The translations under genes were made by a program, and so were the position numbers. 42,556 nt of DNA. Origin: Phoronis australis. Its lineage: Eukaryota; Phoronida; Phoronidae. Of this stretch, positions 1 through 11,048 are shown one piece after another (position 1 is the stretch's first letter; the number at the start of each line of letters is the position of its first letter). The DNA lies in the NCBI GenBank assembly GCA_002633005.1, contig NMRA01001163.1, positions 1-42,556 of the forward strand, in the 5' to 3' direction. Under the pieces are notes generated by a model. It did not search any database and was not told the origin of the DNA. It was given only the letters and a program-made list of their open reading frames with translations.

Positions 1-12
1 CTGACTATTCCT

Positions 13-87
13 TGTATCTCTAACTTCACCTTATGGATGTTACCTGAGCTGTATGTTGGCATTTGCTACCTTCTGTATGTAATCATC
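13..87 (+). repeat. dispersed repeat, copy 1 (truncated by window edge or divergence)
   Basis: About 75 bp almost identical to 17939-18013, from TGTATCTCTAACTTCACC through TAATCATC. The copies part immediately after AATCATC. The downstream copy continues into a CTGATGA...GAAAC core, which this copy lacks. The repeat ends about 20 bp before a candidate coding exon here, so it forms the intron side of that exon. It is an unclassified interspersed element. Confidence 0.7.
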
Positions 88-108
88 TCGTTCGATAGGT
101 GAGAAACA

Positions 109-1688
109 ATGAGGACAAGACTGAATGTTCGAACTCGTGAAGGTTTTACATTACAACAATACCAGGCTTTCGATGGACAAGTAAGTCAGTAAGTGTGCTG
201 TTCGTGAAATGTTCAATGACTCGTATACACGGTTAGAGCATTCACTGATGGGTAACTGATCTCAGTCAGCATACATTGGACCCGAATCATTTTGAAGAGC
301 CTCAATTCGATCAGCTGTTCAGTTTTTGTTCTTATGGCCTACTGGTAGTAGTACTGATTCACGCTGACCTGGACTAGTTACACCATGTTAGTGTTTTAAC
401 ATGTAGTTAAAACTGCTAAGGCCCTTTCATTCTAACGTCGACATGGCGATGTTTTGGGGAGTTGCAGTCAGTATGGAGGGTTAACTTCGGTCCGGAATCG
501 AAGTTAACTGTGCCACTTGACTTCACAGTAAACAAGTGGAGCGTCGATGCTGTGGTGTACGGTAGTATGTGAATGATTAACTTCGGTTACATCGAAGAAG
601 TTATTGTTAGGGGCCACTGTTAACATCAACAATTACAGGGTAGTGTCGTCGCTAAAAGCTGCTCATATTTTGCTCGAATAGTCACTAATGGAATTAGAAA
701 TAGGTTTCTGTGTCTATTAGCACATATCAATGTTCCCAAATTATCACATTAAAAAATCCTGGTGTACAAGTGTTGCATCTGCACTACGTTGCGATTACTT
801 CGATGACAACATCGTCAGCTACAGTTTACTTAGACATCCAAAGCCGGTATAAACGGTTCAATTAACTTCTCAGTTCATGTCGACAATCTGCTCAGACCGA
901 AATTAAGTACAGCACAAAATGGCTTTTATATCGATTTCAACTGACAGAACAATGTAGCAGGTGGTGTTAAGAATTGTGGCGGGAGAGGGGGGGGGAATGT
1001 TTGTAGGATGGGTTAGGGACTTCACCTGGCCATGCCAATAGCTTTATTAGAAAGCTCATATCAGTGTTGGTCGTAAGTCTTGGTCAAGATGGCTATACTT
1101 GAGAAAGTCTTATTAGTTTTGCTTTATTTTTTCCAGTTAGGAGAATACTGACCACCTACTGTAACCGTAAGTATATCTTTCTTATTCCATTAAGTTTTAA
1201 AAGAAAGAATAGGTGAGCTAATTTATTCAGTTATTGATGGCCACTTTTCTCTGTATTTCCATCTTAGACCCACAACCTCAAAAATTAGCCAGTCAAATCA
1301 CGTGATTGGAGTGCAAATCTTGTTTGCTCATGTCATGGAATTGCTCAATTTTCGAGTTGTGTATCGAATACAGAGATTAGGCTATGGGCTCTAACGAAAG
1401 GCGGAATTTTCATCAATTATAAGTCTCTTAGGTCGCTGTCAGTTTAGAATAATGCTGTCTCAAATGTTGCCTTCTGGTAATTAAATGAAAGTTATTTTAA
1501 GCATAAAGGTGTGACAAATTGACTGAAAGTACATTCTTAAATCTTGTGATTGCTCCTGGTAAAATGAGTCAAATTGTATTTAAACCCTCCTTCATCATCT
1601 GTACTTTCAGAATGAGTGGTTTAGACAACGCCCTCCACAAACTTCTTTGCAAGAGTCACAGACTGGTCATCACCTGAAGAAACCTTGA
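109..1688 (+). CDS. candidate small spliced gene, unknown product
   Basis: No family is recognised. The first coding block, 109-180, is 24 codons starting MRTRLNVRTREGF and ending in phase 0 at a textbook donor (GTAAGT at 181). The ATG has A at -3 and an in-frame TGA at 100-102. An AG at 102-103 could instead make this an internal exon of a longer gene. A 30-nt candidate microexon, 1137-1166, lies between TTTTTTCCAG and GTAAGTATA; in phase 0 it reads LGEY then stop. A further block, 1611-1688, follows CTGTACTTTCAG and reads NEWFRQRPPQ...LKKP then stop in phase 0. Inclusion of the microexon would therefore give a product of about 28 residues, and skipping it one of about 49. An AATAAA at 2068-2073 could serve as poly(A) signal. 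The splice sites are seen; the gene is inferred. Confidence 0.4.
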
Positions 1689-3026
1689 GGTATTGTTTCA
1701 TTCATTTCCTTAATATCTCATGGAGTGACATTTCACATTTTATTCAACTCACAACTCACAATCCTTACCAAAGATATCACTGTTTCGTTTACAGTATTTA
1801 AACATGCCTTGTTTAAAGCATGTTCAATTTCTATTCAGGGATTCACCCAGGATTTCGAAAATAGGGTGTCCAAAATGGGGTTCCCAATATTTCGGAGTGT
1901 CCGTGATTCCGACGACGAATTACCCCTACCACAGTGCAGAGCACCAGCAACCCCCCACACAGTGATTTTTTTACAAAAATACGTAGATCAAAGCGTTTAC
2001 ATTTGCGTTTTCAAAATTACCCCCCTGTATCGAGCTTTTTTTACTAAAAAAACTGCTACGTAATTAAAATAAATGTGTCCATGACTTCAAACATATTTCG
2101 ATTAATTACATGTCATGGAGCAACTCTTGTTTGCGTTTACATTTCTGTTGTGTTGATAATTACTGCAGTGAAATGCATTTGATGTTACACAGGTTAAACT
2201 TCGGCAGTGAAAATCCATTTTGTTCGTTAATGTGATTATGTAATTGCTGTTAAAGCTGCTATAAACCTGCCTTCCTTCAATTAAACCAACTCTTGATTTG
2301 GACTATTTATTGTCTTGGCCCATTCCTTACTCAAAGTACAAGTGATTCCTGGAATTAGAAAGAACTGACAGTTCGTTATAACACAAACCTCAGTTTATCA
2401 ATTTGCCTTGAAACAGCTTATCATTTTCTGTAGTTGAATTTGTTACAAGCCAAGAAACCCATCCTCACCTGGGTAAAGAAACTTACTGATAGGAGGTGTG
2501 ATGCGAATAATGGTATAAATTAAAAGTTACTTTATTAATGATGGAATGTTGGTTTGTAGCAACTTTACCAGTTCTGTTTCATTACATTTACATGTAAGTC
2601 TTCATCCGATTTTAGTATGAAACTAAGAAATTGTATTGGGCATAAATTTTGTTTATTAGTACCACAAAGAACTCGCATTTATCTGAGTACTAAGTAGTAA
2701 TCAGACAAAACAAATATGCATTAGACACATAAAATATGGTGCCTGAGTATATAACATAATTTGTTTGACTGCAAGCAAAGTAGATAAAGCAGTATTTTGT
2801 GACATAACCCTTGCATTGCGAAAATATGTTGGGGTAGGCGCCTTTTGTTGTAGTTGGTACCTATGTCGAAAGCCATCATATCATTACAGTAGACTCTTGC
2901 CAGTTCCTCATTTATGACGAAGAAACCAAGTCCTGAATCAAAAATAAAATAAAAATAAAAATTTCTTCACCGCCATGTATAAAAGAAAAAAAATTCTCCA
3001 TTAACTAGTGTACTTCAAAAGCTGAA
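1689..3026. other. non-coding AT-rich stretch with an old repeat fragment
   Basis: No convincing exon was found. Around 1839-2056 the text GGATTCACCCAGGATTTCG followed by G- and C-runs resembles the GGGGCGGATCCAGG element family seen at 4.9 and 14.5 kb, strongly diverged. The 112-codon ORF here lies inside it and is not believed. A-rich simple sequence occurs near 2940-2970. Confidence 0.4.
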
Positions 3027-3276
3027 TACCTTATAGAATGCAAACAGTTTGTCCCGTCAGCACACCATCTTTTGGGTCACATCACGTGACCTAATGAATG
3101 TAATGTCCGAAATGATTTCTGCCCTAGACGGGGACGGGGGCAGAAATCTTTTTGGATTGATATTCATTAGGTCACGTGATGTGACCAAAAACAGGGCGTG
3201 CTGACGGGACAAGCTGTTTGCGACATTTTTCCATGCCTTATTGAAAAAGATTTATTTATATATACCTTATAGAATG
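3027..3276. mobile_element. fold-back (palindromic MITE-like) insertion
   Basis: 3040-3221 folds on itself. GCAAACAGTTTGTCCCGTCA at the left pairs with TGACGGGACAAGCTGTTTGC at the right, and the pairing continues inward through GGGTCACATCACGTGACC to a short G-rich loop near 3130. The arms are about 85 bp with few mismatches. The 14-mer TACCTTATAGAATG lies immediately left (3027-3040) and again 42 bp to the right (3263-3276), suggesting a target-site duplication around an insertion with a short tail. No ORF is present, so it would be non-autonomous. Confidence 0.65.
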
Positions 3277-3365
3277 TACTGTTGGCAATCCATTGTTATG
3301 GCTATTTTGGTATCTATACTTAAATTTCAGATAAAAAATAAACAAAACTCAAAGAAGGAATGTGT

Positions 3366-3371
3366 TTTATT
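3366..3371 (-). terminator. poly(A) signal AATAAA
   Basis: TTTATT on the plus strand reads AATAAA on the minus strand, 187 bp beyond the stop codon of the minus-strand gene ending at 3558. Position and strand fit a 3' UTR end; it is not otherwise tested. Confidence 0.45.
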
Positions 3372-3557
3372 TCTGTTTTGATTAGTTCGACTTAAACCGT
3401 ACCTTATCATGTCATGTCAGCAGTGTTTTCTTTCACAGAGACACATATGTGCATAATGAGTGTGCTTAACTGGATTTCCAAAACTGTCTTAATAAGAAAT
3501 ACTCACAGGCATAAGCAAAATGCAGGTGACAGGTTGCTTCTTATAGATCTTTTCTGT

Positions 3558-6358
3558 CTAGTGGACATTCCTCAGCATCTGCCACAGGTACACCCTGATG
3601 ACAATCACAGCTGGTGATACCCACCACCCCAGTGAGTATGCACACAGCAAGTTGAATACAATGCCCTCTTCCTCAGACATACTTATGTGAGGCTGAAAAA
3701 ATCAAGCCACATAAATTTTGAGTTGTAGTTTAAACATGACCTCAACATGAAGGGGAATGTTGTTTTCATAGCTGCAAACTGGTTGTTGTTCTTCAAAAAG
3801 CCAGTGGTCCATTGTTAATGAAGTTTTACGACAGTATAATTTTCAGCATTTTATGTGGCATATTTTAGTGATACATAGCAAATGTATTTTATTACAGGTT
3901 TTCAGTTTTGTTACGTATAAAGCTTGTGTGATTACTGATCTAAGAAAACAATAAGAATGACTTGATAACACAAAAGTTATGTAGAATCGGTTCTCTTGCG
4001 TTAAGAAACGAGAATTCCAAGCATACCTACATGTGAAGAGACCGAACATCAATTGCCACCTAAGCCTATTCCTCTGCACATGGCCCATTACTCCAATCAT
4101 GTTGTCTTTGTTGCTTGAGTATTGTTATTGTTGGTGAAGTGGTAATGCACATTACGATGAACCTTTAAAAACGTGGTAATCACATAAAATGCCAATCTGA
4201 GCAGTACATAAATAACATTGATCAATACATTCCATAGGATACAAATTTTCGCAAAAGTGTGAGTGTACCTGAAATTGAAACTTCAGTGTTCTACCTGTTT
4301 CCAGACTAATTAAGTTTAGTTCCTGTGTTAACTTGCCAATACCGATGCTAGAAGTCTGTAACAGCTGACATTCAAAGAGGATGGATGATTTTCGAAGCAC
4401 CCTTTAGGCCCTCTGCCATGTAAACTGATGGATTGTGTTCTTGATAAAGTGAGTCTGCAAGGGCCTAGTCGCACACTCAAAGCCCAAGAAAGAATACATT
4501 ATTTAAAAGCAAACATTGTCGTTAAAATTCCTCTGTCCCTATCCCTTTATTTACCCGATCGAGACCATACCACTGATAATACAAGATGTAACCTGCTCGA
4601 CCTTTATTAATGCTCCTACTGATCTGCCTTTGGCTTATACCCTTTTGCCTTTGAGGAGGTCCCATACATAGGATATTGTTCTGTAATGATGTGATCACTC
4701 CCAGTGTCCTGCAATTTGAGAACCAGATTTCTTCATTGAATAACAGGCATCAAATTTGTTGCATCCCATTCCCAACCATGCTTTTGTGTGATGTCACTTT
4801 TCTCGCAACAACCTTCAACCTACCGGCACTTCCCAAGTTTGCTTGCATTCAATCCGAGGCTTCATCGCTGATCCAGTGGTTTGTGTTCAAGTGCACTAGT
4901 TAGCTGACTAGTCAGTGGTGGATTTAGAGGGGGGGCTATGGCCTCCCTAAAATTCTCCCAGCTCCCATTTGGCAGTTCGGGGGTGCAAATGTTTGGCGAA
5001 CTAAATCCTGGTTAATATTCTGCCCTGTTCCCCCAACTCAAAATCCTGGTTCTACCCCAGGGGCGGATCCAGAATTTTGAGTTAGGGGGGCCTGTGCACA
5101 GGAATAACCAGAATTTTGCGACATGCGCGCGCCCAGTAGGTATGCGCGAGGGTGTCAAATTTTTGGGTTTGTGGATCTTATTAGTAAAAAAAACATAAAC
5201 GGTAAACGGGGTTTGTTCAAGGGGCATGTGCAAGTCAGCAATTCGCACCCCAAACTGCCAAATGGTATCTGGGAGAATTTTAGGGGGACCATGGCCTCCT
5301 TGCCCCCCCTTAAATCCTCCAATGTGCCCCTGCTAGTACAATATACAAGTAGAGTATAGAGTCCCTGGTGATAGACGATGCTTTTCGTATGCCAATGAAA
5401 AACCACGAATAGTTTTGCAATTCAAGTCGAAAGTCTGAAAACTGCCAGCAGGTAGAAATTCAACTCACGACCTTTGAGTGACAAACAGGGTCTATCCAAC
5501 CACAATAACATTACAATCTTTTTCAGTCACAGCATTGATAGGCCTATGGCTAGGGCTAGCCTTGGTACAAATCTGTATACTAAATATACATGTACTACGG
5601 CGGCTGTGTGAATTTCGGGCTCTATTGAAGAAAAACACACAGTGGTACCTACATGTAGCTGTATTTTGATACCGCTAGCTGGCTGGCTATGATACCACTG
5701 CAGACTCGACTCGAGCACAACGATTACTATCGAATTCAGTACGTAATTTTTCCACAGGTAATGGTTTCATCTAATTCTAAGCGTAATAGTTAGACTGTTC
5801 AGCTCATACAGGGAGCAATATCGTCATCAAAATGTTCAAGAAACGAATAAATTACCTGGTTAAGGTGAACTTCTCTTCTTCGAAGCAGTACCGGAAACAG
5901 CTATTTGTCTCGAGTTGCCGAAAGGTCAAACCGCACAGCATTATGAGCAACATTCGTTTGTTTTGATCACGCAGATTTTAAGAAAAAATATGTACAGGCA
6001 GCAGATCGACCCCATACTTACGAAAAGTTCTAATTAAGTGTCAGAGATTATGTTTCAGTGTTTTTATGCAGATTCACGATGTTTTTAAAACGTCTAAAAA
6101 CGGATCATATGACTTTAATTGTGTTTTCCGTATATGACGTTGAAAAATGCAACGACTGCAAATACATTATAAGGCTAAGGTGAACAGCCATACATGTTCT
6201 TGATCTAAGGTCATAGCTTAGTTAAAGTGTTGTTGCAACACTTCGCAACATGTGTTCTATAGCGAAAAAAGTTATATTTTACCAATTGTTCACTATGTTT
6301 GGAGAGCTGAAATAGTCGTCATACTTACCTCCTGATAGTCCGTTTTCTTCTTTTCCTC
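3558..6358 (-). CDS. 3' portion of a gene for a probable membrane protein, unknown family
   Basis: Four minus-strand exons, all joining in phase 0. Exon 6329-6358 (30 nt) lies between TTGTTACAG and GTAAGTATG and reads EEKKKTDYQE. Exon 5856-5900 (45 nt) reads LFPVLLRRREVHLNQ, with donor GTAATT. Exon 4269-4364 (96 nt), after CTTTGAATGTCAG, reads LLQTSSIGIGKLTQELN and ends FQFQ. The terminal exon 3558-3692, after GATTTTTTCAG, reads PHISMSEEEGIV, a hydrophobic stretch containing LGWWVSPAVIVIRVYLW, then QMLRNVH and stop. The hydrophobic part is long enough for one transmembrane segment, so a membrane protein with a short charged C-tail is likely. The 5' exons lie further right or were missed. Exon 5856-5900 has the weakest acceptor, and other frames there also stay open. 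A poly(A) signal follows at 3366-3371. The large intron hosts a fold-back MITE at 4913-5332. Confidence 0.6.
4913..5332. mobile_element. composite fold-back MITE with GGGGCGGATCC ends and CTAGT duplication
   Basis: Two copies of the same element lie in opposite orientation. The block CAGTGGTGGATTTAG...GGCAGTTCGGGGGTGC at the left reappears, reverse-complemented, as GCACCCCAAACTGCC...CCCCTG at the right. The inner junction near 5045-5065 has CAAAATCC and AGGGGCGGATCC ends facing each other. CTAGT occurs directly outside both ends (4908-4912 and 5333-5337), consistent with a 5-bp target duplication and movement of the pair as one unit. A third, single copy lies at 14478-14634. No transposase is present. 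Confidence 0.75.
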
Positions 6359-6649
6359 CTGTAACAATAAAGACGCAATTCATTCACAGTCACAGATTAC
6401 AGGTTTCGCCAAGCTCTATATGAAGCTTGCTTGTACGTACTAAATAAGTAAATATACAGTAGTCTGATTAGCCCTGACTTCACAATATACCATACTAGGA
6501 CACGCAAATCTTAATCCATTCCGTGAACATTTCAGTTGGACCTGATTTCTGAATTCAAAATACAAGAGCAACGCGAAGCGTTAAGATATACCCACGAATG
6601 CACCAGAAATGGTGTGCTTCTAAGGTTGCTTATTTGTATCCTAAATATG

Positions 6650-7480
6650 GCCACTAGATGGTGCAAAATACGCTGAATCCATCTGAAGTAAGGAACATTT
6701 TTAATAGAGCAATTGAAGAAACTTCATAAAAATCTGCCAAGGAACTTCAGCAGAACAAAGGAAAACGGATAAAATAAAATTGCCACTAGGGGTCACAGCG
6801 TTCGTCTTATCCGTCTGAAAATTATCGCCGTCTGCTGTTAACTGCATATAAATACACTTATTGAACTTAATAAGAAATTTGCGGTGGGTTTAGAGATACA
6901 TTTATGGGTAAAAAACAAAACAAAACTGCTACTAGGAGGCGCCAAAGTAGTCGAAGTCGTCGTCCTCAACTGTCTTCTTCACACTGAGAACTCACACACA
7001 CACATACACACACAAGCACACGCACACTTGCCACCCCCCCCACACACACACACACACGCTAATTCTCAAAATCACACTTAGAATGATTTGGTTGATAGAC
7101 GGTCCGACGTCAAAAAACAGACTTGAAATTAGTAAAAGTGGCCATTATGTGGCGCAATCACTTCCAATCCGTTCGAAAACGCAAGGATAGTGTCGTCTCA
7201 CCAATAGATGCCCACATTCCAAATTTTATGACTATCTGTTGAGGACCTTTGAAGATACAAATGCAAACTTAAAAAAATTGCCGCTGGTCACATCTGTCCG
7301 AAAGTCGTCTTCGTTCACTGTCAACTTCATGTGAATCCACTTGTCAAATTTAGGAAAGGTTTTAAAGAGGATTTAGTAGGTACAGCCATGAGCGCAAAAC
7401 AAAACTCCTACTACAGTAAGAGGCGCCACAGTACATGTAGTCGAAGTCATCGGAAAATCATCGTCAGACGTCCTCCTCAC
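6650..7480. repeat. imperfect tandem repeat, period about 500 bp
   Basis: Modules recur in the same order near 6650-6990 and 7130-7480: GGCCACTAG or GGCCATTATG, then AAATTGCC followed by GGTCACA, CCGTCTGAAA or TGTCCGAAAG, CATATAAATACACTT or CATGTGAATCCACTT, and AGGCGCCA followed by GTAGTCGAAGTC. Weaker relatives appear near 9620-9740 and 31440-31700, so this is an interspersed family that is locally duplicated. The longest ORF of the window (135 codons, 7331-7738) overlaps it, begins without an ATG, and is not regarded as real. Confidence 0.55.
6993..7062. repeat. (CA)n microsatellite
   Basis: A run of CACACA interrupted by TACACA, AGCACA, GCACACTTGCC and a C-run, within one unit of the surrounding tandem repeat. 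It is simple sequence with no coding value. Confidence 0.9.
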
Positions 7481-7585
7481 AGTAAGAACCATAAACATCA
7501 CATAGACCGGGCGTGCACCATTCAGATACATGAAACTTGCGTTGTCAATATGACGCCATATTGGAAAAAGTTACACCGGACAAAA

Positions 7586-8463
7586 ATGGCGGAAAACACT
7601 AGAAGCCCTACGGAATCAGTCGGGAAATGCAGTGGGTCGCAGTGTTACGCCCACAGCCAAAGGGTTGAGTTTTTTGGTCCTGTCATTGAGTCATGGGTTG
7701 TATGGTTCTGCCACGGAGTTTATGTTGTGCCACCATAGTTTAAGCGGAGCGACCATGCGTTGTTTCCACCTCAGTCTTGGTGATTGAGACCATATAAGAT
7801 CAATTAAATATAATTATTAACCAGCATATGCTGTTATCCAGTGATGATGCTGTTTGTTAATTGCACTTAAGTAAATATTTGCTATTAATGACAATCATAA
7901 CGAGTTTTTACTAGTACTAAATAACATTTACATGCCCAAACGTACCCGGCAGCCATCCAAGTATAAGTGAACATTGTAATCTTTATTGGAATGTATACTG
8001 CTTTAAAAACTCATCACTTATTAATATTTATTCCAAAAGCAGATAATTTCTGTTGTATCATAACATACTGATCCCGGCAAAATCTTAACTTATGTTAAAG
8101 CTGACATTGGAAATTCTGTAGATTTGCACTGCTTGCTTACCAGGTCCTTGTTTTGTGACTCAAAACTTGGGCAAAATAGTGCTCAGTAATCAAAATATAA
8201 AAGGTTTACGACTTAATTGAGCTCCCAGCTTATACCTAAAATACAGTATTTCTCACTCCAAATCAAGTGGAAATATACCCAACCGAGCCGGTGTAGCATA
8301 AGTGATGTCCTCGTGAAAAAATGGCCCCGGTCTAAATTTAATGTGAAGAATTTTCAACTCATAAAAATGACCTCTTTCTCGTTTTCAGTATATGCCGCAG
8401 TTAGAGAGGGAAAGCACTGAACGGCTTTCAAACCAGGAATATGATGTGTTGGAGCTGGGCTGA
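7586..8463 (+). CDS. candidate two-exon small gene, unknown product
   Basis: The second exon, 8389-8463, is the better part. It follows CTTTCTCGTTTTCAG and reads YMPQLERESTERLSNQEYDV, then LELG and TGA: 24 hydrophilic residues in phase 0. The proposed first exon, 7586-7663, starts at CAAAAATGGCGG, a YY1-like start context, and reads MAENTRSPTESVGKCSG... It ends in phase 0 at AGG|GTTGAG, an atypical donor. CCATATTGG lies 30 bp upstream and could belong to a promoter. If the exons are not joined, the terminal exon belongs to another plus-strand transcript. A different frame (8217-8420) also stays open across exon 2. No family is recognised. Confidence 0.35.
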
Positions 8464-9008
8464 AGCAAAAACAAATCACTTTAGTTTTCGAACAGTCCTT
8501 CGTTCAGTTGCCCAAATTGGCAACTGACCATTTTTATGCTGCTCGTGCCAGGATATTATACCTGACTAGCTGCATGAAGACTAAATTAATCCAACATACT
8601 TAGCTATATGTTAAGAATCTTCCGATCACTGACAAGTTTACTTACTATCAAAGTCAAATTTGAAACCGTGAGAAGGCCAAGGGTAAGTAACAAAGAATGT
8701 ATTTTTAATTGCTTGGCTGAGGGACGAGCAGTACGTGTATCAGATTAAAGCTGGGGTGGGAAAGGAGCAGTTCGAAATGATGTGTGGGAGAGGGGCTGAT
8801 CTCTTTGTGAGCAAATTATTACACGGTGTGGGAGTACTACAAAACGCCAACAAGTGCCTGGTGCTTGATCGGGGGGACTTCAGATGCGTGAGAGAGGAAT
8901 ACCATGCGTGAGAGAATATTTTTACGTTGGCAATCCCAAGCGATGCACAGAAAAAGGGCTCAGTCTGTGTTCTTTGGTTTTCCATAACAGCGTTCTCCCG
9001 TCGAGTCC

Positions 9009-9042
9009 AACTTGTTCGGTTGAGCAGCTCAACAAGTTGGGC
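9009..9042. other. inverted repeat (hairpin)
   Basis: CCAACTTGTT and AACAAGTTGG are perfect 10-bp complements separated by 14 bp (CGGTTGAGCAGCTC), which themselves contain GAGCAGCTC. No flanking gene signal explains it. It could be a fold-back remnant or a chance palindrome. Confidence 0.5.
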
Positions 9043-9359
9043 GGATGACCGCTGTAGCCAATATCTTACACTGACGACTGATCAAGTCCATTATGGGGAA
9101 ATTTTTCAATACTGAAATGGCGTAGTGGGTAACCACAAAAGTACGCAGCACCCGAGGTAGCGCTACGTTTCCTGGATATACTGTATTTGGTTTGGGCAAC
9201 ACGAATTAAATGATAAATTTCCACGATCTTACTGGTTTTTCTTGAAAAAAAAAAATGTTCGCAGTGGATTGACAAGCGTGCCGACGCATAGGCCATTCGC
9301 CGGAGAATCTGCCATTGGTTGAGATCCGCGATTAGACAAACGTTTGATATCTTGCCCAT

Positions 9360-10000
9360 CGACTGATTGACTTAAAAAAGCATGTATGTGCTCCATCACA
9401 TGTTTTTATGTTTCTCAAAAACTTACACTCTTCTGCCTCTTTATGTGTTAGATATCGCGCTTTAGGGCAATATTTGCATGGTGAATAACCGTGTCACGTG
9501 ACTAGAATCACCTTCCAATATTGCGCCAAGTTGTCAGCTGCAGTAGCACGGTATACTCTACTAAGATTTCATGTTAACAACATACATGCAAATTTTTACA
9601 ATCATCCTTAGAGCGGTTTGGTTAATAGGTGGCACATTCTACCGCGTAAACAAAAGGATAGCGCCACCTCACTAACAGATGCCTATGTGTCAAATTTTTG
9701 AAAACCCGTTGAAGATGCAAGAGTAAGCTAGGGGCACATCGGCAGTCACATCCGCGGCTCATGCCGTCCCATCCATGAAAGGAACACGTTCAAAATTTCA
9801 AAAATATTCGTCAAATGGTTTTGGAGACAGAGCAGCGGACACTGAACGCCAGATGTGTTACGTGGTCAAGCATTATTTAGTGAGGGCAGAGATACAGTAT
9901 CTATAGATACGAGCGAACAGCTATTACTCCTAGTGCTTGACTAGGAGTAGTCTCCTGTGCTGACTCTCGAGATTGGTTTGGGTCTGCTACAGGGCACTAT
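9360..10000. other. non-coding stretch with diverged repeat
   Basis: No gene is seen. Text near 9620-9740 (GGTTTGGTTAATAG...GGATAG...GCGCCACCTCAC...AGATGCC) is a diverged copy of the 6.6-7.5 kb repeat family. ACTCCTAGT at 9926-9934 and ACTAGGAGT at 9940-9948 form a 9-bp hairpin with a 5-nt loop. Confidence 0.4.
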
Positions 10001-10003
10001 TTG

Positions 10004-10264
10004 ATGCGTAATATCATTGGCTGTTTCGATTTCAAGAAACAAGGCATTCTATCGGTCAGTTGTATTATAGGTCAAACTAGTTCATCAACTTGGCCACTTC
10101 CAGTGAAGGAATGTCGATGGATTTACAACTGTTTAAATCTCTCTGTTTTCATCAAACTCCCGCATTTCAAAGCTAACAAGTCAACGAATGCATTACAAGT
10201 AACGTATACTAAAGATTTAATGATAATTGTCTTGTACACCATGCTGGATTCTCACGTGATGTGA
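10004..10264 (+). CDS. ORF of uncertain reality
   Basis: A frame of 86 codons from ATG reads MRNIIGCFDFKKQGILS... It is preceded by GGTCTGCTACAG, which could be an acceptor, and has a possible donor at TTACAA|GTAACG. The peptide shows no motif, signal peptide or membrane span that I recognise. In AT-rich DNA an ORF of this length can arise by chance; it is kept because the acceptor lies just upstream in a compatible frame. Confidence 0.2.
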   Translation: MRNIIGCFDFKKQGILSVSCIIGQTSSSTWPLPVKECRWIYNCLNLSVFIKLPHFKANKSTNALQVTYTKDLMIIVLYTMLDSHVM

Positions 10265-10709
10265 TTTTTTACGAAATAATTTGTGGAAGAGATAGGAATA
10301 AGTCATTTTAGGCATGATACCACCGAATAGGGGGAAAGGAGTGTCTGAGTGCGTCGAGGCTACGGGAGATTGTCATGTTAACATGTTCAAGTACGTTACA
10401 TGTATATAAGTTCCCGTGAATACCGTGAAGGTTGAACTAGTGGGCAGATAAGGATATGTGCTGAAATAATGCTATTCATTGTAATTGACATTGTCATTGC
10501 ATAATACGCTGGCACACTAACAGAGGTTAAGAGCATAAAATACATTCAATGGTTCAAAAAATTCAAACATTAATCAGTTTAGCAATAGTTTTATCATGAC
10601 TGACATTATCGCTGTTGGCGGTGCCATTAGGCAGCGGTGACTTTGACTGCCATCGTACAGGCATACGGAGTAGTCAATTATTTCGGAGGACGTTTGTGGT
10701 TGTGAAATT

Positions 10710-11048
10710 ATGATTATACCCACTCTTTTGTATAATCAGCAAGATAAAACGTCACCCTTGTGTGAGTTGGCACAGTCATTAAAACTGACCCATTTTGGTG
10801 AGAGCCTCAATGAAAGAGTCAACTTTTCTGATAACATAATTACGCAAAGTTATCATTTACAGGGAATTGTATTTCAGCAAGAAACTCTCTGGGCTGTATT
10901 CTTTTTAACACAACAAGCCTCAGTTGTATATGAAGAATTCAGTGGTTTTGGTGCAAAAATGGATCATTTTATACCAAAAAGTAAATATTTGTTTGTGTGG
11001 AATTTATTTGGAAATTCCTCCTTTCATGGTGACTTTTTCAATGCCTGA
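10710..11048 (+). CDS. 112-codon intronless ORF, unknown
   Basis: It is one of the longest ATG-initiated frames in the window. It begins MIIPTLLYNQQDKTSPLCEL and ends FHGDFFNA. Composition is balanced with no low-complexity runs. No domain is recognised. CATTTACAG and GTATTTCAG inside it could be acceptors, so only its second half might be exon. No promoter or poly(A) signal was tied to it. Confidence 0.25.
   Translation: MIIPTLLYNQQDKTSPLCELAQSLKLTHFGESLNERVNFSDNIITQSYHLQGIVFQQETLWAVFFLTQQASVVYEEFSGFGAKMDHFIPKSKYLFVWNLFGNSSFHGDFFNA

Noticed and set aside
4616-4708. Minus-strand exon-like frame DTGSDHIITEQYPMYG after CTCAAATTGCAG
   Set aside because: It ends in a stop between two exons that join in phase without it, and a second frame after the same acceptor is also open.
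5478-5718. Overlapping hydrophobic ORFs on both strands, each with a possible acceptor
   Set aside because: Neither links in phase to the neighbouring gene model, and the hydrophobicity arises from simple CTAGG/CCTAG sequence.
7331-7738. 135-codon plus-strand ORF, the longest in the window
   Set aside because: It has no ATG start, overlaps a tandem repeat and microsatellite-flanked region, and shows no domain. Only its last part (ATG at 7586) is kept as a possible first exon.
8592-8690. Plus-strand MLRIFRSLTSLLTIKVKF exon ending at GTAAGTAAC
   Set aside because: The donor is good, but no convincing following exon was found and the start context is poor.
9066-9359. Minus-strand ORF MGKISNVCLIADLNQWQILR with a GTAAGA donor
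   Set aside because: It contains an A10 homopolymer inside the frame and does not connect in phase to the minus-strand gene downstream.
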